Counted from the first letter of the stretch, positions 47,749-58,113 are shown. The stretch is 64,000 nt of DNA from Massilia sp. H6 (GCF_024802625.1 NZ_CP103371.1:3038001-3102000); one strand, 5' to 3'. Notes: generated by a model from the sequence alone, not told the origin. Numbers and translations: made by a program.

Positions 47749-49601
47749 GGGCGCTCCCATTTCGCGGTCTTAGCAATCTGGATGACCGAATACAGCAAAG
47801 ACGCCAGCACATCCTGGTCGGCATAGCTGTTTTGGTGCTCGTAGCTCTTGCCTTCTGTTTCGCCATGCACGAAGAGCTTGCCTGTGATCTGTTTAGCGGA
47901 CCGGGCTGCGGGCACGGTTTCGTCGCCAGGCGTGGCTGGCGGTTGAAGGACAAGGGTCAGCACACGAGTGCCGGTCTGGACTTTCAAGGTGCCTTTAGCG
48001 TCGTCGCTCAACAGCTTCCATTCCTCGACGGGGGGAAGCTGTATGTGCCTGGCGTCCCAGACTTCCGGGTTGGTCACTTTGAAAACGATCTCACCATAGC
48101 TGAGACGTTCCGACGACGAACAAAAACTTGCATAGCAACTGGTCGGATGAAAACTTTGTTGTATGTCTTGAATAAACCTAGCCGCATCCGTCAATCGGCT
48201 TGAAACGTTAGCGAGGCCCCCGCCGTTCCTTTTTTCTATACGTCCCGGATTAACCCATTCAGGATGCAGAAGCCGCCACCACTTGTCCGGTTGCTGCAGA
48301 TAAATTTCGTCCAACGCACTCCCCGCGCTACCGGGCCAGCTCCACATCTCGCGTCCCGACCCATCCACGACTTTGAGCCACGACTTTCCGTAGGCCGATC
48401 CGGGAAGCAATTCCAGGGCCGCAGGCGCATTGGCAAGAATGGCGGTTGCATGCTTGCCATCAATCCCAAATATGCTCGCCTTGATCTCGGCAAACGTGCC
48501 CGATCCTTCCAGAAAACCAAAGCGCATGCGTTTATAGGACGCCGCCGCGCCCGTGCTTGGCATCACATTGTGGTAAATGCCCAGCACCTTGACGGTGGGA
48601 TCGTCGAGCAGGTTGCCGTACTTTGGATGGATCAGTGCGCGTGCAAGCAGGCCACCCATGCTGTGGGTGATGACGATGACCTCGTCGCACTGGAACCCGC
48701 GCTTCTGGTAGCCCCTGGCGAGCCCGCGGATACGCTCGGCGATTACCTTGGCGGACTCGCCGTTGCTTCTTAAATAGTTGTAGCCCATGGCGTGCACCGG
48801 ATACCAGCATGCTGCGACTTGCTTCAGATCCTGCTCGGTCAATGCTGGGCCTGCATCAACCCCGCCAAACCTACTGGGGTCGGCCAGGAACGGTTTCCAT
48901 GTCGGATGGGGCTGGTCGCGCGCGACCATGTTGTTGAGGTGGTTTTCCGCCGTTTTCAGCAGCTTTCCGTAGGCGCCGTCGAACATGACTTCGCTCCAGC
49001 CGCGCCAGCGGGCGACCTGGGCGGGCGTTTCACGCTTTTTCATGATCACGCCCGCACGCGGCGGACGCCAGCCAGCAGGCGCGCGCTGCCCCAGCAGGGG
49101 CGGAATGCGCACCAGGTGGTTGGGGACGTTTTGATGGCGCTTGTCTGCCTCCAGAGTTTCCTTTCCCTCTGGATCGAAGCGATCCTTGCTCTCGGTGTAG
49201 TGGTAGTACTCGACTTCGGTCTCGTTCGGGTCAAGCATCAGTTGCCGCTGTTCCGGCGACGCGTTCTTGTACCAGCCGCCCAGGCCCACGTCGAAAGCCG
49301 CCAGGCCAATTTGGTTGGCAAGGCCAACCATGTCATCCGGCCGCCACGAGCGGTTGTCCGGCCGTTCCAGTTTTTTTTGCCGCTCCTTGCTCAGGCGCAG
49401 ATTGCTACCCATTACACCGGGCAAGAAAATCACAGGAATAACTTTCTTTGGTGGAACGGTGACGTCGTGGCGGATGCCATCGGTGAGCGCCGTCGTGTAG
49501 ACCGTGTATTCGGCCCAGCCGCCGACGCCTTGCGAGAACTCTCCCTGATGATTGCCGCGCTCGTTTAGCTGATTGCTCACAGAAGCTTCCTTCATGACCA
49601 A
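47745..49601 (-). CDS. T6SS phospholipase effector (Tle family, Tle3/Tle4-like)
   Basis: The 618-residue protein has an alpha/beta hydrolase core: PVIFLPGVMGSNLRL (about 55, LCAT/PGAP1-like), nucleophile elbow VIVITHSMGGLLARAL (about 315), a candidate acid in PGDETVPAARSA (about 568) and a His in the C-terminal region near SYEHQNSYADQD. There is no signal peptide, as usual for T6SS cargo. Its partner gene is Tli4-like, and a tRNA-Asn lies 290 bases upstream. No VgrG, PAAR, Hcp or structural T6SS gene is in the window, so the pair is an orphan. Whether it is Tle3 or Tle4 type is not certain. Confidence 0.82.
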   Translation of the reverse strand: MVMKEASVSNQLNERGNHQGEFSQGVGGWAEYTVYTTALTDGIRHDVTVPPKKVIPVIFLPGVMGSNLRLSKERQKKLERPDNRSWRPDDMVGLANQIGLAAFDVGLGGWYKNASPEQRQLMLDPNETEVEYYHYTESKDRFDPEGKETLEADKRHQNVPNHLVRIPPLLGQRAPAGWRPPRAGVIMKKRETPAQVARWRGWSEVMFDGAYGKLLKTAENHLNNMVARDQPHPTWKPFLADPSRFGGVDAGPALTEQDLKQVAACWYPVHAMGYNYLRSNGESAKVIAERIRGLARGYQKRGFQCDEVIVITHSMGGLLARALIHPKYGNLLDDPTVKVLGIYHNVMPSTGAAASYKRMRFGFLEGSGTFAEIKASIFGIDGKHATAILANAPAALELLPGSAYGKSWLKVVDGSGREMWSWPGSAGSALDEIYLQQPDKWWRLLHPEWVNPGRIEKRNGGGLANVSSRLTDAARFIQDIQQSFHPTSCYASFCSSSERLSYGEIVFKVTNPEVWDARHIQLPPVEEWKLLSDDAKGTLKVQTGTRVLTLVLQPPATPGDETVPAARSAKQITGKLFVHGETEGKSYEHQNSYADQDVLASLLYSVIQIAKTAKWERP

Positions 49602-49852
49602 TGGTGCAGGAGTCGAACCCGTTCGACGAGGGCAGCATCTTCGGCTTGCCGAGCAATTGCATTGGCGATGAAGTGAAGAACTGAAGCTGGCGCCGACGTC
49701 CCACTGATTGCCTCCGATGGCCGTCCCTGGTGTCTGTGAGGGCGAACGAAAGAACCAGCAGCCAGCTTAGCCAGATGCAGTGAGTCTGGAATTGACCAGA
49801 ATCAATACGTTTCCCTGCGCCAAATCTGGAATACCGGCCGCAGAAAACCAAA

Positions 49853-49880
49853 AAGGAGCTCATATCGCTATGAGCTCCTT
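49853..49880 (-). terminator. Terminator downstream of tRNA-Asn copy 1
   Basis: Perfect 12-base arms AAGGAGCTCATA and TATGAGCTCCTT enclose a 4-base loop. On the minus strand TTT follows. It lies 9 bases past the tRNA 3' end. Confidence 0.85.
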
Positions 49881-49889
49881 ATCTTGTTC

Positions 49890-49965
49890 TGGCTCCCCGA
49901 CCTGGACTCGAACCAGGGACCTGCGGATTAACAGTCCGTCGCTCTACCAACTGAGCTATCAGGGA
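49890..49965 (-). tRNA. tRNA-Asn (GTT), copy 1
   Basis: The 76-base minus-strand sequence folds as a cloverleaf with acceptor TCCCTGA/TCGGGGA, anticodon loop ACTGTTAATC (anticodon GTT) and T-loop GGTTCGAGTCC. The 3' CCA is encoded. It is identical to the copies at 51386 and 52443. Confidence 0.97.
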
Positions 49966-50108
49966 AAAGAGGCCGCATTATAGCGGCCCAAAAACGTTTT
50001 GACCAGCACCGCGCGCGAAGCGCCTTCGATTGCCGCCTGCCCAGCACCGCGCAAGCCGCTTTGTTATAGTGGTGGATTACGCGTTCCTAACTCCCATCAC
50101 GGCTTCCC

Positions 50109-51317
50109 ATGACGACCCCACCCATTCTCGGTACCCCACTGTCTCCTTCTGCCACCAAGGTCATGCTGCTCGGCTCGGGCGAATTGGGCAAGGAAGTGAT
50201 CATCGCGCTGCAGCGCCTCGGCGTGGAGGTGATCGCGGTCGACCGCTACCCGAACGCGCCGGGCCACCAGGTGGCCCACCGCGCGCACGTGATCGACATG
50301 ACCGACGGCGCCGCGCTGTCGGCGTTGATCGCGCTCGAACAGCCCGACCTGGTGATTCCCGAGATCGAAGCGATCGCCACCGAGACCCTGGTGGCGCTCG
50401 AGGAGCAGGGGCGCATTACCTGCATTCCGACTGCGCGCGCTGCCATGCTGACCATGAACCGCGAAGGTATCCGCCGCCTGGCGGCCGAGGAACTGGGCCT
50501 GCCTACCTCGCCCTACCGCTTCGCCAGCAGCCTGGAAGAACTGCAGCAGGCTTGCGCCGCGGTGGGTTTCCCCTGCGTCGTGAAACCGGTGATGTCGTCG
50601 TCGGGCAAGGGCCAGTCCAAGCTTGACGGCCCGGACGAGGTCGCGGCCGCATGGGAACATGCGGCCAGCGGCAGCCGGGTCGATGCGGGCCGGGTGATCG
50701 CCGAAGGCTTCATCGACTTCGACTATGAAATCACCCTGCTGACCGTGCGCGCACCAGGCAGCGGCGGCGCGGTGGAAACGGCGTTTTGCGCACCGATCGG
50801 CCACAAGCAGGTACAGGGCGACTACGTGGAATCGTGGCAGCCGCACCCGATGAGCCCTGCGGCGCTGGCAGCGGCGCGCGAGGTCGCGGGCAAGGTCACC
50901 GGCAACCTCGGTGGCTACGGCGTGTTCGGGGTCGAGCTGTTCGTCAAAGGCGACACCGTATGGTTCTCGGAAGTGAGCCCGCGCCCGCACGACACTGGCA
51001 TGGTCACCATGATCACCCAGGTGCAGAGCCAGTTCGAGCTGCACGCCAAGGCAGTACTGGGCCTGCCAGTCGATGTCACCCTGCGCGCGCCGGGCGCTTC
51101 GGCCGTCATCTACGGCCAGCTCGAGGCTGCCGGCATTGCATTCGAGGGCGTGGCCGACGCGCTGCGCGTGCCTGGCACCGACCTGCGCCTGTTTGGCAAG
51201 CCCGAGTCCTTCGCGCGCCGCCGCATGGGCGTGGCACTGGCCAGCGCAGACGATATCGACACCGCGCGCCAGCGCGCACTGGAAGCGGCGTCGCGCGTCA
51301 AGCCAGTGTCGGGCTAA
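50109..51317 (+). CDS. purT: Formate-dependent phosphoribosylglycinamide formyltransferase
   Basis: The 402-residue ATP-grasp enzyme has the N-terminal motif [23 protein letters not shown]-grasp core with [16 protein letters not shown] and metal ligands in [20 protein letters not shown]. It makes formyl-GAR from formate, GAR and ATP in purine synthesis. The gene sits alone on the plus strand between two tRNA-Asn copies on the minus strand. Confidence 0.97.
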   Translation: MTTPPILGTPLSPSATKVMLLGSGELGKEVIIALQRLGVEVIAVDRYPNAPGHQVAHRAHVIDMTDGAALSALIALEQPDLVIPEIEAIATETLVALEEQGRITCIPTARAAMLTMNREGIRRLAAEELGLPTSPYRFASSLEELQQACAAVGFPCVVKPVMSSSGKGQSKLDGPDEVAAAWEHAASGSRVDAGRVIAEGFIDFDYEITLLTVRAPGSGGAVETAFCAPIGHKQVQGDYVESWQPHPMSPAALAAAREVAGKVTGNLGGYGVFGVELFVKGDTVWFSEVSPRPHDTGMVTMITQVQSQFELHAKAVLGLPVDVTLRAPGASAVIYGQLEAAGIAFEGVADALRVPGTDLRLFGKPESFARRRMGVALASADDIDTARQRALEAASRVKPVSG

Positions 51318-51352
51318 GCAGGTATCACGGGCCATCTGGCCCGATCAACGAA

Positions 51353-51378
51353 AAGGGCCGCATTTGCATGCGGCCCTT
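51353..51378 (-). terminator. Terminator downstream of tRNA-Asn copy 2
   Basis: The arms AAGGGCCGCA and TGCGGCCCTT with a 6-base loop are followed by TTTT on the minus strand. It sits between the purT stop and the tRNA. Confidence 0.85.
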
Positions 51379-51385
51379 CGTATTC

Positions 51386-51461
51386 TGGCTCCCCGACCTG
51401 GACTCGAACCAGGGACCTGCGGATTAACAGTCCGTCGCTCTACCAACTGAGCTATCAGGGA
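51386..51461 (-). tRNA. tRNA-Asn (GTT), copy 2
   Basis: The 76-base sequence is identical to the copies at 49890 and 52443, with anticodon GTT and encoded CCA. Confidence 0.97.
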
Positions 51462-51549
51462 TTAGAGGCCGTATTATAGCAAGGCTTTGCGAAATCGCGA
51501 AGCCCGAGCCAGGCGAAAACCAGGATTTCTTGCAAGGCCAGGCAGAACG

Positions 51550-52323
51550 CTAACGCACCGGCGCCTGTACCCGGGTTCGCGCGAGCAGTTTCTCCAGCTC
51601 CCTTAGCACCACCCGCGGCTCGGACATCTGCGGGAAGTGCGCGCTACCCTTGGCAATCACGCGCTCGCCCTGCGGCGACAGGCGCGCCAGCGCTTCCTGG
51701 TTGCGCTCGCGCTCGCGCAGCGCAGTCGCCGACATGATCCAGCGCGGCAGCGGCTTGCCACCCGAGATGACCGTGACCGGAATGTCCGGAAAAGGCGGGG
51801 CCTCGGCGATTTCGGCCACCGTCTCGGCCTGGTTGCTGATCTCGTCGTTCGGGTCGAGCGGAGAAACGCGGTCGAGCAATGAGGCGGTCAATCGCTGCAA
51901 GCGGGAACGGTGTTCGCCCAAATGGAGCACATCTTCGGGCGCGCTCGCCTCCAGGAACAGCACGCCGCAGGTCTCTTCCGGGTAGATGCGCGCGAACAGG
52001 TTTGCATGCAGCCCACCGAAGCCATGCGCTACCAGCAGGTAGGGGGCCTTGGCGCCAATCTGGCGCAATAGCGCGCGCAATGCCAGGATAACAGTGGTGC
52101 ACAGTTGCGGCTCGCGCGGGCGGGCGCTGGCCCCGACCCCGGGCCGGTCGTAGGCCACGACGGCCCCGAGTTTTTCCAGTTCGGGAAACAGCTTGTGCCA
52201 GCCTTCCAGCGGGGCGTTGGAACCGCCGAGCATGACAATGGTGGGACTCCCCTCGCCCGACAGGGAAAACCGCAGCACCTGGCCCCCGACGGCGATGATT
52301 TTGCTCTTTGGCAAGTGCTTCAC
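51550..52323 (-). CDS. Alpha/beta hydrolase-fold protein lacking the Ser nucleophile
   Basis: The 257-residue protein has the fold pattern: strand TIVMLGGSNAPLEGW, then AYDRPGVGAS, elbow LLVAHGFGGLHANLF (about 101) and SAHFPQMSEP (His about 235). At the elbow GxSxG reads AHGFGG, so Ser is Gly. Either catalysis uses another residue or the protein is a non-enzymatic relative. The start is GTG at 52323 with no good ribosome site, so the N-terminus is uncertain. It stands between tRNA-Asn copies 2 and 3. Confidence 0.75.
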   Translation of the reverse strand: MKHLPKSKIIAVGGQVLRFSLSGEGSPTIVMLGGSNAPLEGWHKLFPELEKLGAVVAYDRPGVGASARPREPQLCTTVILALRALLRQIGAKAPYLLVAHGFGGLHANLFARIYPEETCGVLFLEASAPEDVLHLGEHRSRLQRLTASLLDRVSPLDPNDEISNQAETVAEIAEAPPFPDIPVTVISGGKPLPRWIMSATALRERERNQEALARLSPQGERVIAKGSAHFPQMSEPRVVLRELEKLLARTRVQAPVR

Positions 52324-52406
52324 TATACAAGTCCACTAACAATGTATTGACAGACTACTCTCTGCGCATGGAAATGCAACTGCTGATGAGTAATTTCGCA
52401 AAACAA

Positions 52407-52434
52407 AAAGGCCACATCTCGCGATGCGGCCTTT
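52407..52434 (-). terminator. Terminator downstream of tRNA-Asn copy 3
   Basis: AAAGGCC pairs with GGCCTTT, extended by CATC/GATG around a TCGC loop, followed by TTTT on the minus strand. Confidence 0.8.
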
Positions 52435-52442
52435 CAAAATTC

Positions 52443-52518
52443 TGGCTCCCCGACCTGGACTCGAACCAGGGACCTGCGGATTAACAGTCCGTCGCTCTAC
52501 CAACTGAGCTATCAGGGA
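52443..52518 (-). tRNA. tRNA-Asn (GTT), copy 3
   Basis: The 76-base sequence is identical to the other two copies, with anticodon GTT and encoded CCA. Confidence 0.97.
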
Positions 52519-52631
52519 AGTGATCGCAGCATTATATGTTTGCAAGGACACGCTGTCAATTCACGTCGTGTGCGCTTGCACGCTTGCCGCTCTTCGAGAC
52601 CGAAACAGCTCAGTTCCGAAGAGCCAGCATT

Positions 52632-53843
52632 TTAAAGAACTTTTGCGACGGCGTCAACGACGCGGTCGAGATTGGTCGAGTTCAGCGCGGCAACGCAGAT
52701 GCGGCCGGTATCGACCGCATAGATCGACTGTTCGCGCAGCTTGGCAACCTGCTCCTTGGTCAAGCCCGAATACGAGAACATGCCAACCTGTTCGCGCACG
52801 AACTCAAAATCGTGGCGGGGTGCTTTCTCTTTCAGTTTCTCGACCATGGCGCCGCGCATTTCGCGGATACGCACGCGCATGCCGGCCAGTTCTTCTTCCC
52901 ATAGCTGGCGCAGTTCCGGCGTGGCCAGCACCATCGCCACGACCTTGGCGGCGTGGGTCGGCGGGTTCGAGTAGTTGGTGCGCACCACCCGCTTGAGCTG
53001 CGAGAGCACGCGCGCGGATTCTTCGGCGCTGGTGGCAACGATCGACAGCGCGCCGACGCGCTCGCCGTAGAGCGAGAACGACTTCGAGAACGAGTTCGAC
53101 ACCAGGAACGGCAGGCCGGTGTCGGCGAAGCGGCGCACCACGGCGCCATCTTCGGCAATGCCGGCGCCAAAGCCCTGGTAAGCCATGTCGAGAAAGGGCA
53201 CCAGGCCGCCATCGACCACCGCCTCGATCACCTGGCTCCACTGGTCCTGGGTCAGGTCGGCGCCGGTCGGGTTGTGGCAGCAGGCGTGCAGGACCACGAT
53301 CGCACCGCGCGGCATGGCCGCCAGCGAGGCGAGCATGCCATCGAAGTTCACGCCGTGGGTGGCTGTGTCGTAATAGGTGTAGTTATTGACCACGAAGCCG
53401 GCGCCCTCGAACAGCGCACGGTGGTTTTCCCAGCTTGGGTCGCTGATATACACCTCGGAGTCGGGTGCAAAACGCTTGAGGAAATCGGCGCCCAGTTTCA
53501 GCGCGCCGGTGCCGCCGATGGCCTGCACGGTGATCACGCGCTTGTCTTGAATAAGGGCGCTGTCAGCCCCAAATACCAGTTCCTGCACCGCCTTGTCATA
53601 TGCGGCCAGTCCTTCGATCGGCAGGTAGGTGCGCGGCGCCGGTTGCGCCATCAGCTTCGCTTCGGCTTGCTGTACGCACTGCAGCAAAGGCACCTTGCCC
53701 TGATCGTCGTAGTAGACACCGACCCCCAGGTTGATCTTGGCCGGATTGGTATCGGCGTTGAACGCTTCAGTGATGCCCAGGATTGGGTCGCGCGGGGCCA
53801 TTTCAATGGCGCCGAAGAGGCTGGCGGAGGCAGTGGAAGTCAT
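52632..53843 (-). CDS. Aromatic/aspartate aminotransferase (TyrB-like, class I)
   Basis: The 403-residue PLP enzyme has the class I pattern: INLGVGVYYDDQGKVPLL, CCHNPTGADLTQDQW and the PLP Lys region VSNSFSKSFSLYGERVGAL (about 259). The conserved substrate Arg lies in YAVDTGRICVAALN (about 387). The order AspC/TyrB with ATG at 53843 is close to Burkholderia aromatic aminotransferases. It transaminates aromatic amino acids or aspartate. uvrB starts divergently 104 bases away. Confidence 0.93.
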   Translation of the reverse strand: MTSTASASLFGAIEMAPRDPILGITEAFNADTNPAKINLGVGVYYDDQGKVPLLQCVQQAEAKLMAQPAPRTYLPIEGLAAYDKAVQELVFGADSALIQDKRVITVQAIGGTGALKLGADFLKRFAPDSEVYISDPSWENHRALFEGAGFVVNNYTYYDTATHGVNFDGMLASLAAMPRGAIVVLHACCHNPTGADLTQDQWSQVIEAVVDGGLVPFLDMAYQGFGAGIAEDGAVVRRFADTGLPFLVSNSFSKSFSLYGERVGALSIVATSAEESARVLSQLKRVVRTNYSNPPTHAAKVVAMVLATPELRQLWEEELAGMRVRIREMRGAMVEKLKEKAPRHDFEFVREQVGMFSYSGLTKEQVAKLREQSIYAVDTGRICVAALNSTNLDRVVDAVAKVL

Positions 53844-53947
53844 CGTGATAAACTGAGTTTGTCGGTGGGTTCGCAGCGGTGGTAGAGCAAGCGACACTTG
53901 TGCTGCAGTGCCGCATCCGGATCCTATTCTAGCAAAGGTCTGAAAGT

Positions 53948-56044
53948 ATGGCTGATTTATCCCTCGCAAATGCCCCTGAACCGACGGTCATCACTTTTCC
54001 GGGCTCGCCGTTCAAGCTGCACCAGCCGTTCGAGCCGGCCGGCGACCAGCCCACCGCGATTGCCGGGCTGATCGAAGGCATTAACGACGGCCTGATGTAC
54101 CAGACCCTGCTGGGCGTAACCGGCTCGGGCAAGACCTACACCATGGCCAACGTCATCGCCCAGGCCGGCCGCCCCGCGATCGTGTTCGCCCCCAACAAGA
54201 CCCTTGCAGCCCAGCTGTATTCGGAGTTCCGCGAATTCTTTCCGCAAAACGCGGTGGAATACTTCGTGTCCTACTACGATTACTACCAGCCGGAAGCCTA
54301 TGTGCCGCAGCGCGACCTGTTCATCGAAAAGGACTCGTCGATCAACGAGCACATCGAACAGATGCGCCTGTCGTGCACCAAGTCGCTGATGGAGCGGCGC
54401 GACGTGGTCATCGTGGCCACCGTGTCGGCCATCTACGGTATCGGCAACCCGAACGAATACCACAAGATGATCCTGACGCTGCGCCACAAGGACAAAGTGG
54501 CCCAGCGCGACATCATCGCGCGCCTGATCCAGATGCAATACACCCGCAACGAAATGGATTTTTCGCGCGGCACCTTCCGGGTGCGTGGCGATACCATCGA
54601 CATCTTCCCGGCCGAGCACGCCGAACTGGCGATCCGGGTCGAGATGTTCGACGACGAGATCGAATCCTTGCAGCTGTTCGACCCCTTGACGGGGCGCGTA
54701 CGCCAGAAAATCCCGCGCTTTACGGTCTACCCGGGCTCGCACTACGTGACCGCGCGCGGCACGGTGCTCAAGGCGGTCGAATCGATCAAGGCCGAGCTGC
54801 GCGACCGGCTGGAAGAATTCCGCCAGCAAAACAAGCTGATCGAAGAGCAGCGCCTCGAGCAGCGCACCCGCTTCGACCTCGAGATGCTGGCCGAAATCGG
54901 CTTCACCAAGGGCATCGAGAATTATTCGCGCCACCTGTCCGGCTCGATGCCGGGAGCGCCGCCGCCGACGCTGATCGACTACCTGCCGAAAGACGCCCTG
55001 ATGTTCATGGACGAGTCGCACGTGATGATCGGCCAGCTCAACGCCATGTACAACGGCGACCGGTCGCGCAAGGTCAACCTGGTCGACTTCGGCTTTCGCC
55101 TGCCGTCGGCGCTGGACAACCGGCCACTGAAATTTGAAGAATTCGAATCCAAGATGCGCCAGACCGTGTTCGTCTCGGCCACGCCGGCCGACTACGAAAA
55201 AGGCAAGGCCGACAACGTGGTCGAACAGGTGGTGCGCCCCACCGGCCTGGTCGACCCGCTGATCTTCGTGCGCCCTGCACGTTCGCAGGTCGACGACCTG
55301 ATGGGCGAGATCAACGACCGCATCGCCAAGGACGAACGGGTCCTGGTCACCACGCTCACCAAGCGCATGGCCGAGCAGCTCACCGAATACCTGGGCGACC
55401 ACGGCATCAAGGTGCGTTACCTGCACAGCGATATCGAGACGGTAGAACGGGTGGAAATCCTGCGCGACCTGCGCCTGGGCACCTTTGATGTCCTGGTCGG
55501 AATCAACCTGCTGCGCGAAGGCCTGGACTTGCCCGAGGTGTCGCTGGTGGCGGTGCTCGACGCCGACAAGGAAGGCTTCCTGCGCTCTGAGCGGTCACTC
55601 ATTCAGACCATCGGCCGCGCCGCCCGCAACCTCAATGGCGTGGCCATTCTGTACGGCGACCAGGTCACCGATTCGATGCGCCGCGCCATCGACGAAACCG
55701 AACGCCGCCGCGCCAAGCAAATCGCCTTTAACCTGGAAAACGGCATCACGCCGGTCGGTGTCAAGAAGAAGATCAAGGAAATGATCGACGGCGTCTACAG
55801 TAATGCCGCCCAGCGCGGCATGCTCGAGAACGCGCAGGAAGCCCAGGAGACGGCCAAGGTCGAGTCGATGAGCGAGAAGCAGATCAGCAAGGAGATCAAG
55901 CGTCTCGAAAAGCTCATGGTCGATCACGCCAAGAACCTCGAGTTCGAAAAGGCGGCCCAGGTGCGCGACCAGCTGCATGTACTCAAGCAGCAGGCGTTTG
56001 GCGCGCCTGGAACGGACAATGTGGTGTCGATGCTGGGCAAGTAA
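53948..56044 (+). CDS. uvrB: UvrABC system protein B (excision repair helicase)
   Basis: The 698-residue protein has Walker [15 protein letters not shown] (about 56), the beta-hairpin [20 protein letters not shown], helicase C with [15 protein letters not shown], and a C-terminal UVR domain (about 650-690; [20 protein letters not shown]). It loads damaged DNA from UvrA and passes it to UvrC. I see no LexA box upstream, unlike in E. coli. Confidence 0.98.
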   Translation: MADLSLANAPEPTVITFPGSPFKLHQPFEPAGDQPTAIAGLIEGINDGLMYQTLLGVTGSGKTYTMANVIAQAGRPAIVFAPNKTLAAQLYSEFREFFPQNAVEYFVSYYDYYQPEAYVPQRDLFIEKDSSINEHIEQMRLSCTKSLMERRDVVIVATVSAIYGIGNPNEYHKMILTLRHKDKVAQRDIIARLIQMQYTRNEMDFSRGTFRVRGDTIDIFPAEHAELAIRVEMFDDEIESLQLFDPLTGRVRQKIPRFTVYPGSHYVTARGTVLKAVESIKAELRDRLEEFRQQNKLIEEQRLEQRTRFDLEMLAEIGFTKGIENYSRHLSGSMPGAPPPTLIDYLPKDALMFMDESHVMIGQLNAMYNGDRSRKVNLVDFGFRLPSALDNRPLKFEEFESKMRQTVFVSATPADYEKGKADNVVEQVVRPTGLVDPLIFVRPARSQVDDLMGEINDRIAKDERVLVTTLTKRMAEQLTEYLGDHGIKVRYLHSDIETVERVEILRDLRLGTFDVLVGINLLREGLDLPEVSLVAVLDADKEGFLRSERSLIQTIGRAARNLNGVAILYGDQVTDSMRRAIDETERRRAKQIAFNLENGITPVGVKKKIKEMIDGVYSNAAQRGMLENAQEAQETAKVESMSEKQISKEIKRLEKLMVDHAKNLEFEKAAQVRDQLHVLKQQAFGAPGTDNVVSMLGK

Positions 56045-56094
56045 GGCGTGATCGTGCGTTGCCTGCGCCAAAGGCGCGCGCGACGCACCTGTCC

Positions 56095-58113
56095 TTAGCC
56101 GGGCTGCCGCGCTTGCGCCAGGATCGCCAGCAGCGCCGACAAATCGGCCGGTTTCACCAGGTGACGGTCGAAGCCGGCCTCGCGCGCGCGCTCGCGGTCT
56201 TCGCTTTGTCCATAACCGGTGAGCGCGACCAGGGTCGCCCCAGCCGTCACGCTCGATGCGCGCAGGCGCCGCGCCAGCTCGTGTCCATCCATGTCGGGCA
56301 GGCCGATATCGAGCAGCATCACGTCGGGACGCTCGCGCAGGGCGCAGGCATAGCCACTGCTGCCGTCGTAGGCTACGCTGACGGCATGGCCGTGCGCCTC
56401 CAGCAAGGTGGCCAGCATCTGCGCCGCGTCGGCATTGTCGTCGACCACCAGCACCCGCACCGGGCCGCTGGCGGCAGCGGCCGCCGGCGGCTTGCCTAAC
56501 GCCTTGGCCGCGCGCACCGCCCCCAGCAGCGGCAACCGGATCACGAATTCGCTGCCCTGCCCCAGGCCCGCGCTATGGGCCGACACCCGCCCCCCGTGCA
56601 GCGCGACCAGGCTAGCGACAAGGGCCAGGCCGATACCCAGCCCGCCCTGCGAGCGGTCCGGGGTACGCTCGGCCTGCGTGAACAGGTCGAAGATATACGG
56701 CAACATCTGCGGATCGATGCCCTGTCCGTTGTCGCGCACCGCAATCACGGCTTCGTCTTCCTCGGCCGTTATGCGCAGACCGAGCCTGCCGCCCGCCGGC
56801 GTGTACTTGGCGGCGTTATTCAGGATGTTCGAGAGCACCTGCACCAGGCGCGTACGGTCGCCCGACACGTACAGGGGCGGCTCCATGAGCTCGACCTGCA
56901 GCTCTTGCCGCCTGGCGTCCATCAGCGGTCGCACCTGTTCGATGGCACCGTGCACGACGCTGTTCAGATCCAGGTCTTCCCGGTCGATGCTGACCAGGCC
57001 GCGCGTGACGCGCGAGACGTCGAGCAGGTCGTTGACCAGGACAGTCATGTGCTCGGACTGGCGCGCGATGATGGCGCTGGCATGGCGCGCGCGCTCGGGG
57101 TCGAGCGAGCCGCGCTGCAGCAGCTGGGCGGCGGTGGTGATCGGCGCCAGCGGATTGCGCAGCTCGTGGGCCAGCATCGCCAGGAACTGGTCTTTCTGGC
57201 GATTGGCGGCGCGCAGCTCGTCTTCCACGCGCTTGCGCTCGGTCACGTCGCTGCCTTCGACGAAAATGCCGGCGACCGCGCCCTTGGCGTCGCGGATCGG
57301 CTGATACACAAAGTCGACGAAGCGCTCTTCCATCAGCCCGCTGGCGTCGCGCTGGACCCGTACCGGCACTGCGTGGCCGACGAAGGGCTGCCCGGATCGA
57401 TAGACCTGGTCGAGCAGCTCGAAGAAGCCCTGTCCGGCAACTTCGGGAAGCGCCTCGCGGACCGGTTTGCCGATCAGTTCGCGGCGCCCGATCAGCTGCA
57501 GATAGGATTCGTTGGCAATCTCGAACACATGGTTCGGTCCGCGCAGCACCGCGATAATGCCGGGCGCCTGCTCGAACAGGGTCATCAGGCGCTGGTTTTC
57601 CTCGTCGCGATAGCGCTCGGCCTGCACCTCGGCGGTCATCTCGACGCAGGCGCAGAACATGCCGGCCACCGTACCATCCTCGTCGCGCACCGGCGAATAC
57701 GAAAAGCGGAACCAGGTGTCTTCGTCGTAGCCATGCCGGTTCATGCGCAACAGCAGCCGGTCCACATAAGTAGCCTCGCCCTTGAGCGCGCGCACGATCA
57801 GCGGATGCAGCACCTCCCATATTTCGCTCCACACGCCCTGCATCGGGGCGCCGAGCGCGCAGGGATGCTTCTCGCCCAGGATCAAGGCATAGGAATCGTT
57901 GTACAGGAAACCGAGCTCCGGCCCCCACGCCACAAACATCGGAAACTTCGAGTTGAGCATTAGCCCAACCGTCGTGCGCAAGGCTTGCGACCAGTCGCGC
58001 GGGTGCCCGAGCGGCGACGCCGACCAGTCGTGCGCCCGCATCATCGCGCCCATCTGGCCGCCCCCACTCAAGAAGGGCAGCCATTCCGAAGGCGTTGCGT
58101 GTTCCTGTCTCAT
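56095..58113 (-). CDS. Hybrid kinase: PAS-PAS-HisKA-HATPase-REC
   Basis: The 672-residue protein has a first PAS-like domain (about 45-180; WGPELGFLYNDSYALILG), a second PAS (about 190-310), HisKA with AHELRNPLAPITTA (about 313), HATPase (NNAAKYTPAGG, GLGIGLALV) and a receiver (about 552-668; MLLDIGLPDMDGHELA). Its kinase and receiver halves closely resemble those of the last gene of the rsb cluster, so the two are probably paralogues. It has no membrane segment. Confidence 0.9.
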   Translation of the reverse strand: MRQEHATPSEWLPFLSGGGQMGAMMRAHDWSASPLGHPRDWSQALRTTVGLMLNSKFPMFVAWGPELGFLYNDSYALILGEKHPCALGAPMQGVWSEIWEVLHPLIVRALKGEATYVDRLLLRMNRHGYDEDTWFRFSYSPVRDEDGTVAGMFCACVEMTAEVQAERYRDEENQRLMTLFEQAPGIIAVLRGPNHVFEIANESYLQLIGRRELIGKPVREALPEVAGQGFFELLDQVYRSGQPFVGHAVPVRVQRDASGLMEERFVDFVYQPIRDAKGAVAGIFVEGSDVTERKRVEDELRAANRQKDQFLAMLAHELRNPLAPITTAAQLLQRGSLDPERARHASAIIARQSEHMTVLVNDLLDVSRVTRGLVSIDREDLDLNSVVHGAIEQVRPLMDARRQELQVELMEPPLYVSGDRTRLVQVLSNILNNAAKYTPAGGRLGLRITAEEDEAVIAVRDNGQGIDPQMLPYIFDLFTQAERTPDRSQGGLGIGLALVASLVALHGGRVSAHSAGLGQGSEFVIRLPLLGAVRAAKALGKPPAAAAASGPVRVLVVDDNADAAQMLATLLEAHGHAVSVAYDGSSGYACALRERPDVMLLDIGLPDMDGHELARRLRASSVTAGATLVALTGYGQSEDRERAREAGFDRHLVKPADLSALLAILAQARQPG

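Noticed and set aside
49890..52518. Three 76-base repeats as a possible CRISPR-like or attachment-site array
   Set aside because: Each repeat is a complete tRNA-Asn cloverleaf with its own terminator, and spacing is over 1 kb.
53844..53947. A LexA box in front of uvrB
   Set aside because: I looked for CTGT-N8-ACAG in the intergenic region and found none.
53957..55426. A 489-residue open frame antisense to uvrB
   Set aside because: It is a shadow of uvrB with no recognisable motif.
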